A stretch of DNA of 64,000 nucleotides from Streptococcus downei MFe28 (GTDB lineage: Bacteria; Bacillota; Bacilli; Lactobacillales; Streptococcaceae). Positions 56,828-64,000 of this stretch are shown piece by piece. Below the pieces are notes generated by a model. It did not search any database, was not told the DNA's origin, and saw nothing but the letters and a program-made list of their open reading frames with translations. The translations under genes and the position numbers were made by a program. Where the stretch lies: contig NZ_UHFA01000002.1 in the NCBI RefSeq assembly GCF_900459175.1, forward strand, positions 930,001 through 994,000, given 5' to 3'. Each line of letters opens with the position of its first letter. Position 1 is the first letter of the stretch.

Positions 56828-57676
56828 ATGAAAAAAATCTTAATATTTATAGGTTTGACTTATGGCCTAGCTTGGGGAATTTGGTTAATAGCCTATCTCA
56901 TGGGAAGAGGCTTGAACGTTCTGGTTTTAGTTTTAGCTATGTTTGCTCCAGCCTTGGCTTTTTTAGTTTTAAGAATATTTAGCAAGGGACAGGTTGAATT
57001 GGGTGCAGACTTTCGTTTGCATCTCAGAGAATCTTGGGGTTATTTTCTCTTAGCCTTGTGGGGACCAGCTATACTGACCGTTTTGGCTTATTTGCTCTAT
57101 TTTCTGGCTTTTCCGAAAGAGTTTGTTCTCAGTTCGTCTGTCTTTAGCCTTGCTAAAAAAGCCGGAGTACCAGCTTCCCTAATCATTCTCAGCAGTCTTT
57201 TTCGTGTTTTAACCCTTGGGCCCCTTATCAATACTTTTGTGGCTATTGGAGAAGAAATCGGTTGGCGGGGTTATCTTTTTCCCACTTTAAAACAGCAGTT
57301 CAGTCCTTGGTCAGCTCATCTCTTGATCGGCTTGATTTGGAGCCTTTGGCATTTGCCCATCAACTTACAAGGCTATAATTACGGCTTAGCCTATGCTGAT
57401 CAGCCGTGGCTGGGAATCCTAGCCATGTTTCTATTTTGTTTCGGTCTAAGTGTTTGCCTGAGCTATCTTGTCGAAAAGACCGGTTCAATCTGGTCAGCTG
57501 CCCTTTTGCATGGTTCTCTGAATGGCTGGGCCTCCTTTACCACTCTCTTTGCCCTAAAGGCCAATCATCTTATTCTTGGTCCTTTCCTAAATGGCCTGAT
57601 TAGTTGCCTTCCTCTACTTGTCTTAGCCATTTACCTTCTAAACAAAGAAAGGAGGACCGCCTATGGGCTTCGCTGA
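56828..57676 (+). CDS. CPBP-family intramembrane protease
   Basis: 282 residues from ATG 56828 (MKKILIFIGLTYGLAWG); in-frame codons to 56759 lie inside the promoter. Eight helices. CPBP motifs GEEIGWRGYLFP, SLWHLP and LLHGSLN. First gene of the CPBP-SdpR-SdpI operon; it overlaps the next gene by 14 bases. CPBP proteins commonly act in self-immunity to bacteriocins. Confidence 0.9.
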   Translation: MKKILIFIGLTYGLAWGIWLIAYLMGRGLNVLVLVLAMFAPALAFLVLRIFSKGQVELGADFRLHLRESWGYFLLALWGPAILTVLAYLLYFLAFPKEFVLSSSVFSLAKKAGVPASLIILSSLFRVLTLGPLINTFVAIGEEIGWRGYLFPTLKQQFSPWSAHLLIGLIWSLWHLPINLQGYNYGLAYADQPWLGILAMFLFCFGLSVCLSYLVEKTGSIWSAALLHGSLNGWASFTTLFALKANHLILGPFLNGLISCLPLLVLAIYLLNKERRTAYGLR

Positions 57677-57938
57677 TACTTTTAAGGCCCTGTCCAGTCC
57701 GCTTCGACGAGAGATTCTCAATCTTTTAAAAAAGGGGCGCCTGTCGGCTGGTGAGATCTCTGCCCATTTCGAGGTGACAGGGGCCACCATTTCTAACCAC
57801 CTCAAGGTCTTACGAGAGGCAGACTTGATTGTCGAGACCAAGGAGAAGAATTTTATCTACTATGACCTCAATGCTTCCGTCTTAGAAGAGGTCATGGTTT
57901 GGTTGGCTGATTTGAAAGGAGATCATCATGAAAGTTAA
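57663..57938 (+). CDS. sdpR: ArsR-family regulator, SdpR-like
   Basis: 91 residues, an almost bare winged helix: FKALSSPLRREILNLLKKGRLSAGEISAHFEVTGATISNHLKVLREADLI. It lacks the arsenic-binding cysteines. In B. subtilis SdpR represses sdpRI until SdpI, bound to SdpC toxin, sequesters it at the membrane. ATG follows GAAAGGAGGACCGCCT inside the end of the CPBP gene. Confidence 0.9.
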   Translation: MGFADTFKALSSPLRREILNLLKKGRLSAGEISAHFEVTGATISNHLKVLREADLIVETKEKNFIYYDLNASVLEEVMVWLADLKGDHHES

Positions 57939-58572
57939 TAAAAAATTGCTAGCTGCAAGTAGCTCTATTATCCTCTTACCCATCTTATTTGGTCTTTATG
58001 CTTGGCAAGACCTGCCCAATCGAATGGCCACTCACTTTGGTCCAACTGTTCAGGCGGATAGGTGGGCTTCAAAGCCTTTTGTCATCTTCATCATTCCCTT
58101 ATTTTTACTGGGGCCCCACCTCTTGGCTATCTTCCTAACTAACCGCGATCCTAAGGCACAAATAACTAGTCTCAAAATAAGATACCTAACCTATGCTATT
58201 GTTCCCTTTATTTCGACCTTTTTTGCGGTCTATATGTACAGAAAAAATCTAGGATATCCCGTTAATACAGCCTTGACTATTGGCTTAGCCTTTGGTTTTT
58301 TCTTCATCGTGATAGGCAACTACCTACCAAAGATTCGCCAAAATTCTAGGGGTGATTTGCGTTTTCCTTGGAACCTGAATGATAATGGAGCCTGGAACTA
58401 TGGTCGTCGTCTGGCAGGCTTTCTCTGGGTTTTAGGTGGCTTGGTCATTTTGATTGACGGCTTCTTTAACCTGGCCTTTGTCTGGGTTTTCTTTGGCACG
58501 GTCTTTGTCATGGTGACCCTGCCCATCATTGCTTCCTATCTCTATTATCGGAGACATGGCCAAAAGGTCTGA
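57928..58572 (+). CDS. sdpI: SdpI-family immunity/signal protein
   Basis: 214 residues. DUF1648 start (LPNRMATHFGPTVQADRWASKPF) and SdpI domain; six membrane helices. In B. subtilis it gives immunity to SdpC and captures SdpR. It overlaps sdpR by 11 bases. No SdpC, SdpA or SdpB gene is in the window. Confidence 0.9.
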   Translation: MKVNKKLLAASSSIILLPILFGLYAWQDLPNRMATHFGPTVQADRWASKPFVIFIIPLFLLGPHLLAIFLTNRDPKAQITSLKIRYLTYAIVPFISTFFAVYMYRKNLGYPVNTALTIGLAFGFFFIVIGNYLPKIRQNSRGDLRFPWNLNDNGAWNYGRRLAGFLWVLGGLVILIDGFFNLAFVWVFFGTVFVMVTLPIIASYLYYRRHGQKV

Positions 58573-58600
58573 GCCGAGATTTCTGCTCGGCTTTTTTTTT
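58570..58600 (+). terminator. sdpI terminator
   Basis: GAGCCGAG pairs with CTCGGCT and runs into nine T; it begins at the stop codon. The gap to 58901 holds only the next promoter (TAAAAT near 58858). Confidence 0.88.
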
Positions 58601-58901
58601 AATAGGCTAGGCAAAGTTCAGCTAAAGGCTAGGGATTAGTAATGATCATCTTGATGATAGGGTGAACGACCTTCTCTCTTAGCAGCTGTAAGTTGCGTTT
58701 CTACCAACTTCCTTCTTGAGTGCTAGTTCCTTGAAAGGTTTGCCAAGAAAACTCAGCAGGGATTATTACTAACTTGTCATAAGTCAGAAAAATTGTAAGG
58801 GCTTTGAAAGTAGATGAAAAAATCGCTTAAATCTCTCTTAAAAATTGTTAAAACTGGTAAAATATGCTAAAATGACAGGAATTACAAGGAGGTATGATTC
58901 T

Positions 58902-61361
58902 ATGCCATTGGAAAAACACCAACGTTACAGTTTTCGTAAGTTAAAATTTGGCTTGGCCTCTGTTGCCCTTGCCGCCTTTCTGACGGGTACTGCCGGTCTT
59001 GCTCAGGCTGATGAGACCAGTAGCACGGAACAAGGAGATGGCAATCAGCTGACCAGTCAGGACAACAAGCAAGAGGTCAACCAGACTCAGGCGGATGCTA
59101 ATCAGGTCCAAGTTGATAGTAACCAAGCCAATAGTGCTCAGAGTGCCCTTGCTTCAAGTGAAGGAGAAGGTCAGCAAGATCAGACTACTTCGGCAGGAAC
59201 CAGTGAGGTTAATGCGAATAACCAAGCGGATTTGGCTCAAGCTACTGATGCTAGCCAAGGGACAACTAACTTAAACACTGACCAAGCTAGTTCGGGGGCA
59301 AATTCTGATTCGGAATTGTCAGACTCCAAGCTTGCGACCAAGGCCAATGCTTCAGCTAGTCCAGCCAAACTAGCTCTGGCTAAGTCAGCAACCAGCGAGC
59401 CTACTTATCGCAATACCTTTGTGGATGACGGCCAAGGTAATTGGTATTATCTTGATGATAATGGAAACAATGTGACTGGTCGCCAATCTATCAATGGTCA
59501 GGAGCTCTACTTTGCTCAAGACGGTAAGCAGGTCAAGGGCCAGGAAGCCACAATTGATGGCAAGGTTTACTATTTTGACGGTGATACTGGGGATATGTGG
59601 GTTAACCGCTTCCGTATGGGCCAAGATGATCAGACTTGGTTCTATTATGGTGGAGACGGTGCTCGTGTCGCAGGCCTTCAAGAAATCAATGGTCAAAACC
59701 TCTACTTTGACCCTGAAACTGGCAAACAGGCTAAAGGTGTTTTTGCGGCCGATAATAATGGCAAGCACCATTATTATGATAAGGACAGCGGTGCCCAATG
59801 GGAAAACCGTTTTGTCCAAGTTTCTGGCAAGTGGTACTACCTGGATTCAGATGGTGTTCCCGTGACGGGTGCTCAAGAGATTAATGGTCAAGACCTCTAC
59901 TTTAATGAAGATGGTAGCCAGCTCAAGGGAGGTTTTGCCGAATTTGATGGTGCCAATCATTACTATGAAGCTGACACAGGTGATTTGGTCAAGAATACCA
60001 GCCGTGTTATCAATGGTATCACCTATCAATTTGATGATGACGGGGTTGCTGTGGCCCTTGATAAGGTTGAGACGGTCAAGTCCAGCATTGTCGTAAGCAG
60101 TTATGAATTTGGACCATCGGTTTCTAAGGTCATCCTACAATTTGATAAGAAGGTTACGCCAGCGGTTATCCATAGTGGGGCGAAAATTTGGACCAATGGA
60201 GTTGAAAGACAAATTACCAACTCCTATGTTTCTGATGAGTCCGGTCATGTTGTCTATTTTGATAGCAGTAACTATGTAACCCTAGAATTAGCGGTTCCTT
60301 ATGATAGCGAGGATGCTAGTAAGAATGCTTCACCTTTCACCTTTGACCTTGCCAGCTACCGCAACCAATGGCTATCTAGCTACAAGGTTAAGGTTGAAGG
60401 TCTGCAGGTTCAAGCTGACGGTTCAGACAACCAGCAGGTTATTGACTCTGAACAGGAAGCTATCAATAATCGCCTTCTGCCAGATACGGATCGTTTCTCA
60501 GAGCGTGGAACCTTGGGGCAATACCAATACGCTGCATACACTCCAAGTCAGGCCAAAGCTGGTGAAAAGAACCCATTAATTATCTGGCTTCATGGTATCG
60601 GTGAAGTTGGTACAGATATTGATATTCCACTCCTTGCTAGTGGTGTGGTTAATTTGACTAAAGATTCTATTCAAAATCACTTCACTTCAACAGGTACAGG
60701 TGCTCAAAAAGGAGCCTATGTCTTGGCCTTGCAAAGTCCAACAGCTTGGACTAAGGATGATACCAGCAAGTTGATGGCAGCCATTCGTTCCTATGTTGCT
60801 GCTCATCCTGATATTGACACCAGTCGGATTTACCTTTCAGGTGTTTCAAATGGAGGTGGCATGACCCTAGCTATGGGCGTGGCTTATCCAAGATACTTCG
60901 CTGCCCTTGTGCCAATCTCAGCTCCTTATGATACCTACCTCAGCAATAACAATGAAACCATTGATGCGACCGCCCTTAGTGCCTTGAGGAATCAACCAAT
61001 GTGGATGATTTCGACCCGTGCCGATACGACCTTAAATGTGGATAACCATGTCCTGCCATTCTACAAGGATCTTTTACAAGCCGGTAGCCAAAATAAGTGG
61101 TTGTCTTACTTTGAAACCAACGTTGGTGAATTTGACAATCATCCGACCTACAATGGCCACTGGTCTTGGGTCTACTTCCTCAATGATGAAGTTACCGGTG
61201 TCCAAAATACCGAGAATGCCAAGACCTGGTCTGGCCTAACAGGTATGGTGGCCACCAATGCCACCAACGGCGGTGACTCCCAAGCAGTTTATAATGGCAA
61301 GAGCTACAACGATGTCTTTGATTGGCTCAATGCTCAAAATAGAAGAACTCGCCAAGCTTAA
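58902..61361 (+). CDS. Secreted glucan-binding esterase
   Basis: 819 residues from ATG 58902 after ACAAGGAGG. YSIRK-like signal (YSFRKLKFGLASVALAAF), cleavage after AQA36. Residues 37-165 are Gln/Asn/Ser/Ala-rich. Residues 168-385 hold about eight YG-type glucan/cell-wall-binding repeats (GNWYYLDDNGN; INGQELYFAQDGKQVKG). Residues 387-505 look like the EstA Ig-like domain. The catalytic domain (524-770) has HGIGE (His564), the nucleophile elbow GVSNGG (Ser649), Asp708 and His753. No LPXTG: it is probably held on glucan. Confidence 0.85.
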   Translation: MPLEKHQRYSFRKLKFGLASVALAAFLTGTAGLAQADETSSTEQGDGNQLTSQDNKQEVNQTQADANQVQVDSNQANSAQSALASSEGEGQQDQTTSAGTSEVNANNQADLAQATDASQGTTNLNTDQASSGANSDSELSDSKLATKANASASPAKLALAKSATSEPTYRNTFVDDGQGNWYYLDDNGNNVTGRQSINGQELYFAQDGKQVKGQEATIDGKVYYFDGDTGDMWVNRFRMGQDDQTWFYYGGDGARVAGLQEINGQNLYFDPETGKQAKGVFAADNNGKHHYYDKDSGAQWENRFVQVSGKWYYLDSDGVPVTGAQEINGQDLYFNEDGSQLKGGFAEFDGANHYYEADTGDLVKNTSRVINGITYQFDDDGVAVALDKVETVKSSIVVSSYEFGPSVSKVILQFDKKVTPAVIHSGAKIWTNGVERQITNSYVSDESGHVVYFDSSNYVTLELAVPYDSEDASKNASPFTFDLASYRNQWLSSYKVKVEGLQVQADGSDNQQVIDSEQEAINNRLLPDTDRFSERGTLGQYQYAAYTPSQAKAGEKNPLIIWLHGIGEVGTDIDIPLLASGVVNLTKDSIQNHFTSTGTGAQKGAYVLALQSPTAWTKDDTSKLMAAIRSYVAAHPDIDTSRIYLSGVSNGGGMTLAMGVAYPRYFAALVPISAPYDTYLSNNNETIDATALSALRNQPMWMISTRADTTLNVDNHVLPFYKDLLQAGSQNKWLSYFETNVGEFDNHPTYNGHWSWVYFLNDEVTGVQNTENAKTWSGLTGMVATNATNGGDSQAVYNGKSYNDVFDWLNAQNRRTRQA

Positions 61362-61496
61362 GGACGACCCGACCAAGCCCCTTAACCCCAACTAGGGGGT
61401 ATGATTAGTTTCCCAAAATCATCTCCCTTCGTTTGACGGGGAGTTATGATTGCTTTCGCACCTTTGGAGCGAAAGGGGCTAAAGTTACTGAAATAG

Positions 61497-61527
61497 AAAA
61501 ACGACCTCGGCTTAAAAGGTCGTTTTC
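61497..61527. terminator. Bidirectional terminator between esterase and GDPD genes
   Basis: AAAACGACCT pairs with AGGTCGTTTT around a 10-base loop. Before it, CCCC..GGGG near 61380 and TTTCGC/GCGAAA near 61455 form smaller hairpins. Confidence 0.85.
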
Positions 61528-61544
61528 TAATGCCAAAATCCTTG

Positions 61545-63326
61545 TCAATTATTGGCCAATTCAATATCCAAGAGTCGGATGACACGGTCGTAGTAGGAGT
61601 TAGAGGAGTTGATGTCCTTTTTATTGGCTTGGAAGTCTTTCAGTCTATCGGTGATGATGCCATTGACTGGGCTGTGCAAGAAGCGTAGCAGTTGGCTATC
61701 ATCATTGATGGTCCAGACATAGAGTTCTTTTTTCTGCTGGTAAGCAGAATAGGCAACAACCTCATTGTAGGAGAACTCTTCAATAGCGTAAAAATCTACC
61801 TTGTGAGGAGCAAAGGGGCCAAATTGGAGGGAAACTAGATAGCCAGTATTCGCTTGGGGGAGCTTGCGCTCAACTTCCTCGATGACAGGGAGTTTTAGAG
61901 ACATAATTTTATTGCCTTTCACCGCCTTTAAGACCTTGAGTTTCTTAATAAATAAGTCAACATAGTTGCTGGATTCATGGCCGTAAGGCTTTAATTCAAT
62001 AGCAATCTTTTGGTGGCAGGCCTGGGCCGCCTTCATAAATTCATCTAGGGAGGCAATATGGTCGCTATAACCATTTTGATGTGTCTTAAGCTTGGTGACT
62101 TGGGCCAGGGTCATATCGGAAATATTCCAGTCAAGGCCAGTTAGGCGTTTGAGGTTATTGTCGTGACTGACCACGAACTGATGATCCTTGGTCATGACAA
62201 CATCCATTTCTGAATAATCAGCCCCAGCCTTATGGGCCGCCCGCATGGCGGTGATGGAATTTTCGACACCCTGGTTAACGTCCCCCCGATGGGCAATCAT
62301 GATTGCCTTGGGATTGGTTTTCAGGAGATAAAGGCTTAGGCCATTTGAAATCAACCAGACTAAGAGCGTAAGGGGGAGAAGGAGTCTAGACCACTTGGGT
62401 AAGTGCCAGCTTTGATTGGTCTTAGAGAGATAAGTGAGCTCTTGCTGATATTTTTCCAGGCTCAAAAGATGGCTGGTCAAGACAATGATGAGGATAAATT
62501 TGAGACTAACAATAAAGGCGAAGTTGACTGCTTTCACTAGGCTATAGAGGCTTGTTTCTAGCAGAAGATTATTACCCGATTGGTCAAGGCCACCAAAAAC
62601 TAAGACAGCTCCGCTGTAGATAATGACAAGAAGGAGACTGGCTATCAGGCTATAAAAGCCAAAGAGGGCTAGAACCTTTAGCTGTCGTCCCTTGGTCAGT
62701 TGCCAAGATTGTCTAAAAATTTGACTGGGTTTGAGCTCGCTAATCGTATAGAGGGGAAGGAAATAAATAAAGCGGAGGTTGAGGTAGGCAATGCTAGCCA
62801 AGCTAATAAAGTAAACCCATTTTCCAGCACTTGATTTCATCAACTCATCTGCAATAAAGTCAGGAATTTTGAAGTGGGCCAGCAGGCTGGACCGAAGACC
62901 ATAGTTGGCCAAGGGAACCATCAAAATCAGGTAGAATAAGAAAACCAAAAGTTGAGGGCCACAGAGGCCAGCCATTTTTTTAGGAAGACCTTTAATCACC
63001 TGGCGGACTGATAAGGGTCTGTAGGTCTTGGCCACAGTAATTGTTAGGATGGCAAATTCCAGATAAATGACCCCTGCCAGAATGAGCAGGTAGAGCAAGA
63101 AAAAGACCAGAGCTAGCGGATGACTAGCGATGGCAGACCAAGTGCTGGGGGTCAGACTGACTATCCCTGCAAAACCGACAACCCGATTAAAGACAAAGGA
63201 CAGGAGCCCCTTAGCCAAATAAGCCAGAAAAATCTGCAAGATAAGGGCAGTCAGCAGGTAGGTCCAAAAGTTCTCTCGTAAATTCCGCCAGGATTCTTTT
63301 AAAAGGCTTCTAAAGGATGGTGACAT
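61545..63326 (-). CDS. Membrane glycerophosphodiester phosphodiesterase
   Basis: 593 residues. The N-terminal GPDPase membrane domain has about eight helices (residues 20-330), then a GDPD TIM barrel from residue 343: AHRGDVNQGVENS with catalytic His346, EMDVVMTKDHQFVVSHD, IAIELKPYG and the C-terminal VWTINDD. Active outside the membrane; it releases glycerol-3-phosphate from phosphodiesters or teichoic acids. ATG follows GAAAGGAAAGACC. Confidence 0.93.
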   Translation of the reverse strand: MSPSFRSLLKESWRNLRENFWTYLLTALILQIFLAYLAKGLLSFVFNRVVGFAGIVSLTPSTWSAIASHPLALVFFLLYLLILAGVIYLEFAILTITVAKTYRPLSVRQVIKGLPKKMAGLCGPQLLVFLFYLILMVPLANYGLRSSLLAHFKIPDFIADELMKSSAGKWVYFISLASIAYLNLRFIYFLPLYTISELKPSQIFRQSWQLTKGRQLKVLALFGFYSLIASLLLVIIYSGAVLVFGGLDQSGNNLLLETSLYSLVKAVNFAFIVSLKFILIIVLTSHLLSLEKYQQELTYLSKTNQSWHLPKWSRLLLPLTLLVWLISNGLSLYLLKTNPKAIMIAHRGDVNQGVENSITAMRAAHKAGADYSEMDVVMTKDHQFVVSHDNNLKRLTGLDWNISDMTLAQVTKLKTHQNGYSDHIASLDEFMKAAQACHQKIAIELKPYGHESSNYVDLFIKKLKVLKAVKGNKIMSLKLPVIEEVERKLPQANTGYLVSLQFGPFAPHKVDFYAIEEFSYNEVVAYSAYQQKKELYVWTINDDSQLLRFLHSPVNGIITDRLKDFQANKKDINSSNSYYDRVIRLLDIELANN

Positions 63327-63534
63327 GGTCTTTCCTTTCGTGAGTAATAACTAGTGCTATTGTAGCATAAACTATGAAGGAAACCGAGGACCGGCTAATC
63401 TGGCAAGCATAAAATGGCTTTGGACCAAGCCCAGGCTAATAGTCAACAAACATCAGAGTAGGCTTATTTGGCTCGTTAATAAATCCAATGGTTTGATGCA
63501 ACATTCAGGCTATGATTATAAATCAGCATAAAAT

Positions 63535-63592
63535 AAAAAAACGAACAGAGTTAGTAGTCTTACCTTCAGAAAGGTCAGCTTGTTCGTTTTTT
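63535..63592. terminator. Terminator-like inverted repeat
   Basis: AAAAAACGAACA pairs with TGTTCG and TTTTTT, with an inner ACCTT/AAGGT hairpin. It stands upstream of the GDPD gene, so it probably ends a transcription unit beyond the window. The rest of the 63327-63617 gap shows no gene. Confidence 0.7.
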
Positions 63593-63617
63593 AATTATTT
63601 ATGATATCTGGTCATTA

Positions 63618-64000
63618 ATACTCAATGAAAATCGAAATTAGCTGAGGCAAGAGGCAAAGCTATCAGCCACTTTAGCGGCTTGATAGTTAACGGCAATCTT
63701 TATAGCGATTGCCTAGCTCCCTTACTAACCTCACAAAGTTGGTGAAATCGACCAACTTTGCTCCGCATCGCACGAAATGAAGACAGCTCAAAAGGTCTGG
63801 GAGACCTTTTGAGGTTGGGGATGTAGAAAGCCTCGCTTTCTTCAGTAAGTACGTCAAGGTGAGTTAACGATGCGACATGGAGTAAAAACTGTCACTATTA
63901 CAGTTTTTATGAAATTAGTCAGGGATATAGAAAACTACAATTGTAGTTTTCGTAGTCACTCTAATGAGAAATTATAGAGTGACTTTATCCGTGGGAAAAT
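63618..64000 (-). repeat. BOX-like hairpin-mosaic repeat, at least 383 bp, cut by window end
   Basis: Starts ATACTCAATGAAAATC and runs past base 64000. Modules in reverse order to 27022: CTATCA..TGATAG type, GGCAATC/GATTGCC, AAAGTTGGT/ACCAACTTT, CTCAAAAGGTC/GACCTTTTGAG, the core, AAAAACTGT/ACAGTTTTT, GAAAACTAC/GTAGTTTTC and GTCACTCTA/TAGAGTGAC. Confidence 0.88.

Noticed and set aside
1..64000. tRNA, rRNA, tmRNA, RNase P RNA, T-box leaders, complete IS or prophage genes
   Set aside because: I looked for their conserved motifs by eye and saw none; a covariance-model search could still find a small RNA.

Overview
This is a 64-kb chromosomal segment of a Streptococcus, most likely a mutans-group species of the sobrinus/downei/criceti type. 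Evidence for the genus: gene blocks typical of streptococci (yidC2/acylphosphatase, hprK-lgt-DUF948-ytxH, comEA-comEC, coiA-pepF, typA-DUF3165-murD-murG-divIB, lrgAB-lytSR) and small families confined to streptococci and close relatives (DUF3042, DUF3165, DUF3270). The narrower placement rests on a secreted protein with glucan-binding YG-type repeats, and is an inference. No rRNA, tRNA, CRISPR array, prophage or complete insertion sequence was seen.

Layout. 1-8.6 kb: 3' end of mltG, greA, a frameshifted membrane-protein gene, yidC, acylphosphatase, an RNA methyltransferase, HD and Bax-inhibitor-1 proteins, a lipoprotein, DUF3042 and miaA. 8.7-16 kb: tex, a SprT-like gene, pspC, the hprK-lgt operon, a lipoprotein and DUF3270. 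16-27 kb: U32 protein, plsC, comEA-comEC, DUF805/TM2 membrane proteins (one DUF805 gene broken by a MITE), holA, an S66 peptidase and sodA. 27-36 kb: beta-lactamase-like protein, a membrane/helical protein, queA, nagB under two NagR-type operators, and a LytTR/DUF3021/CPBP/PanE-like cluster beside a TetR pair. 36-47 kb: YkgJ-like protein, coiA, pepF, a frameshifted gene, typA, murD, murG and divIB. 47-53.6 kb: lrgAB-lytSR and a large membrane protein. 53.9-64 kb: prfC, a hairpin array, an unknown membrane protein, a CPBP-SdpR-SdpI operon, a glucan-binding esterase and a membrane GDPD.

Most genes are housekeeping (peptidoglycan, lipoprotein and membrane biogenesis, translation, DNA uptake). 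The intergenic DNA is unusual. At least seven copies of a BOX-like mosaic repeat, 103 to 565 bp, are built from interchangeable hairpin modules around a shared core. Their stems differ between copies but stay paired, and a relative without the usual ends follows prfC. Two nearly identical 98-bp MITEs with 13-bp terminal inverted repeats and 4-bp target duplications are present.

Three membrane-protein genes are broken in three ways: a T-run frameshift, a perfect 10-bp tandem duplication, and a MITE insertion. Removing the duplication or the MITE restores the frame exactly. Several genes appear to start at or within three bases of the transcription start behind extended -10 promoters. The comEA and coiA genes share a ten-base motif directly after a terminator T-tract, which I read as the late-competence (SigX) promoter. 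The most system-like candidates are the orphan SdpRI-CPBP immunity operon with its inverted-repeat operator, and the glucan-binding esterase.
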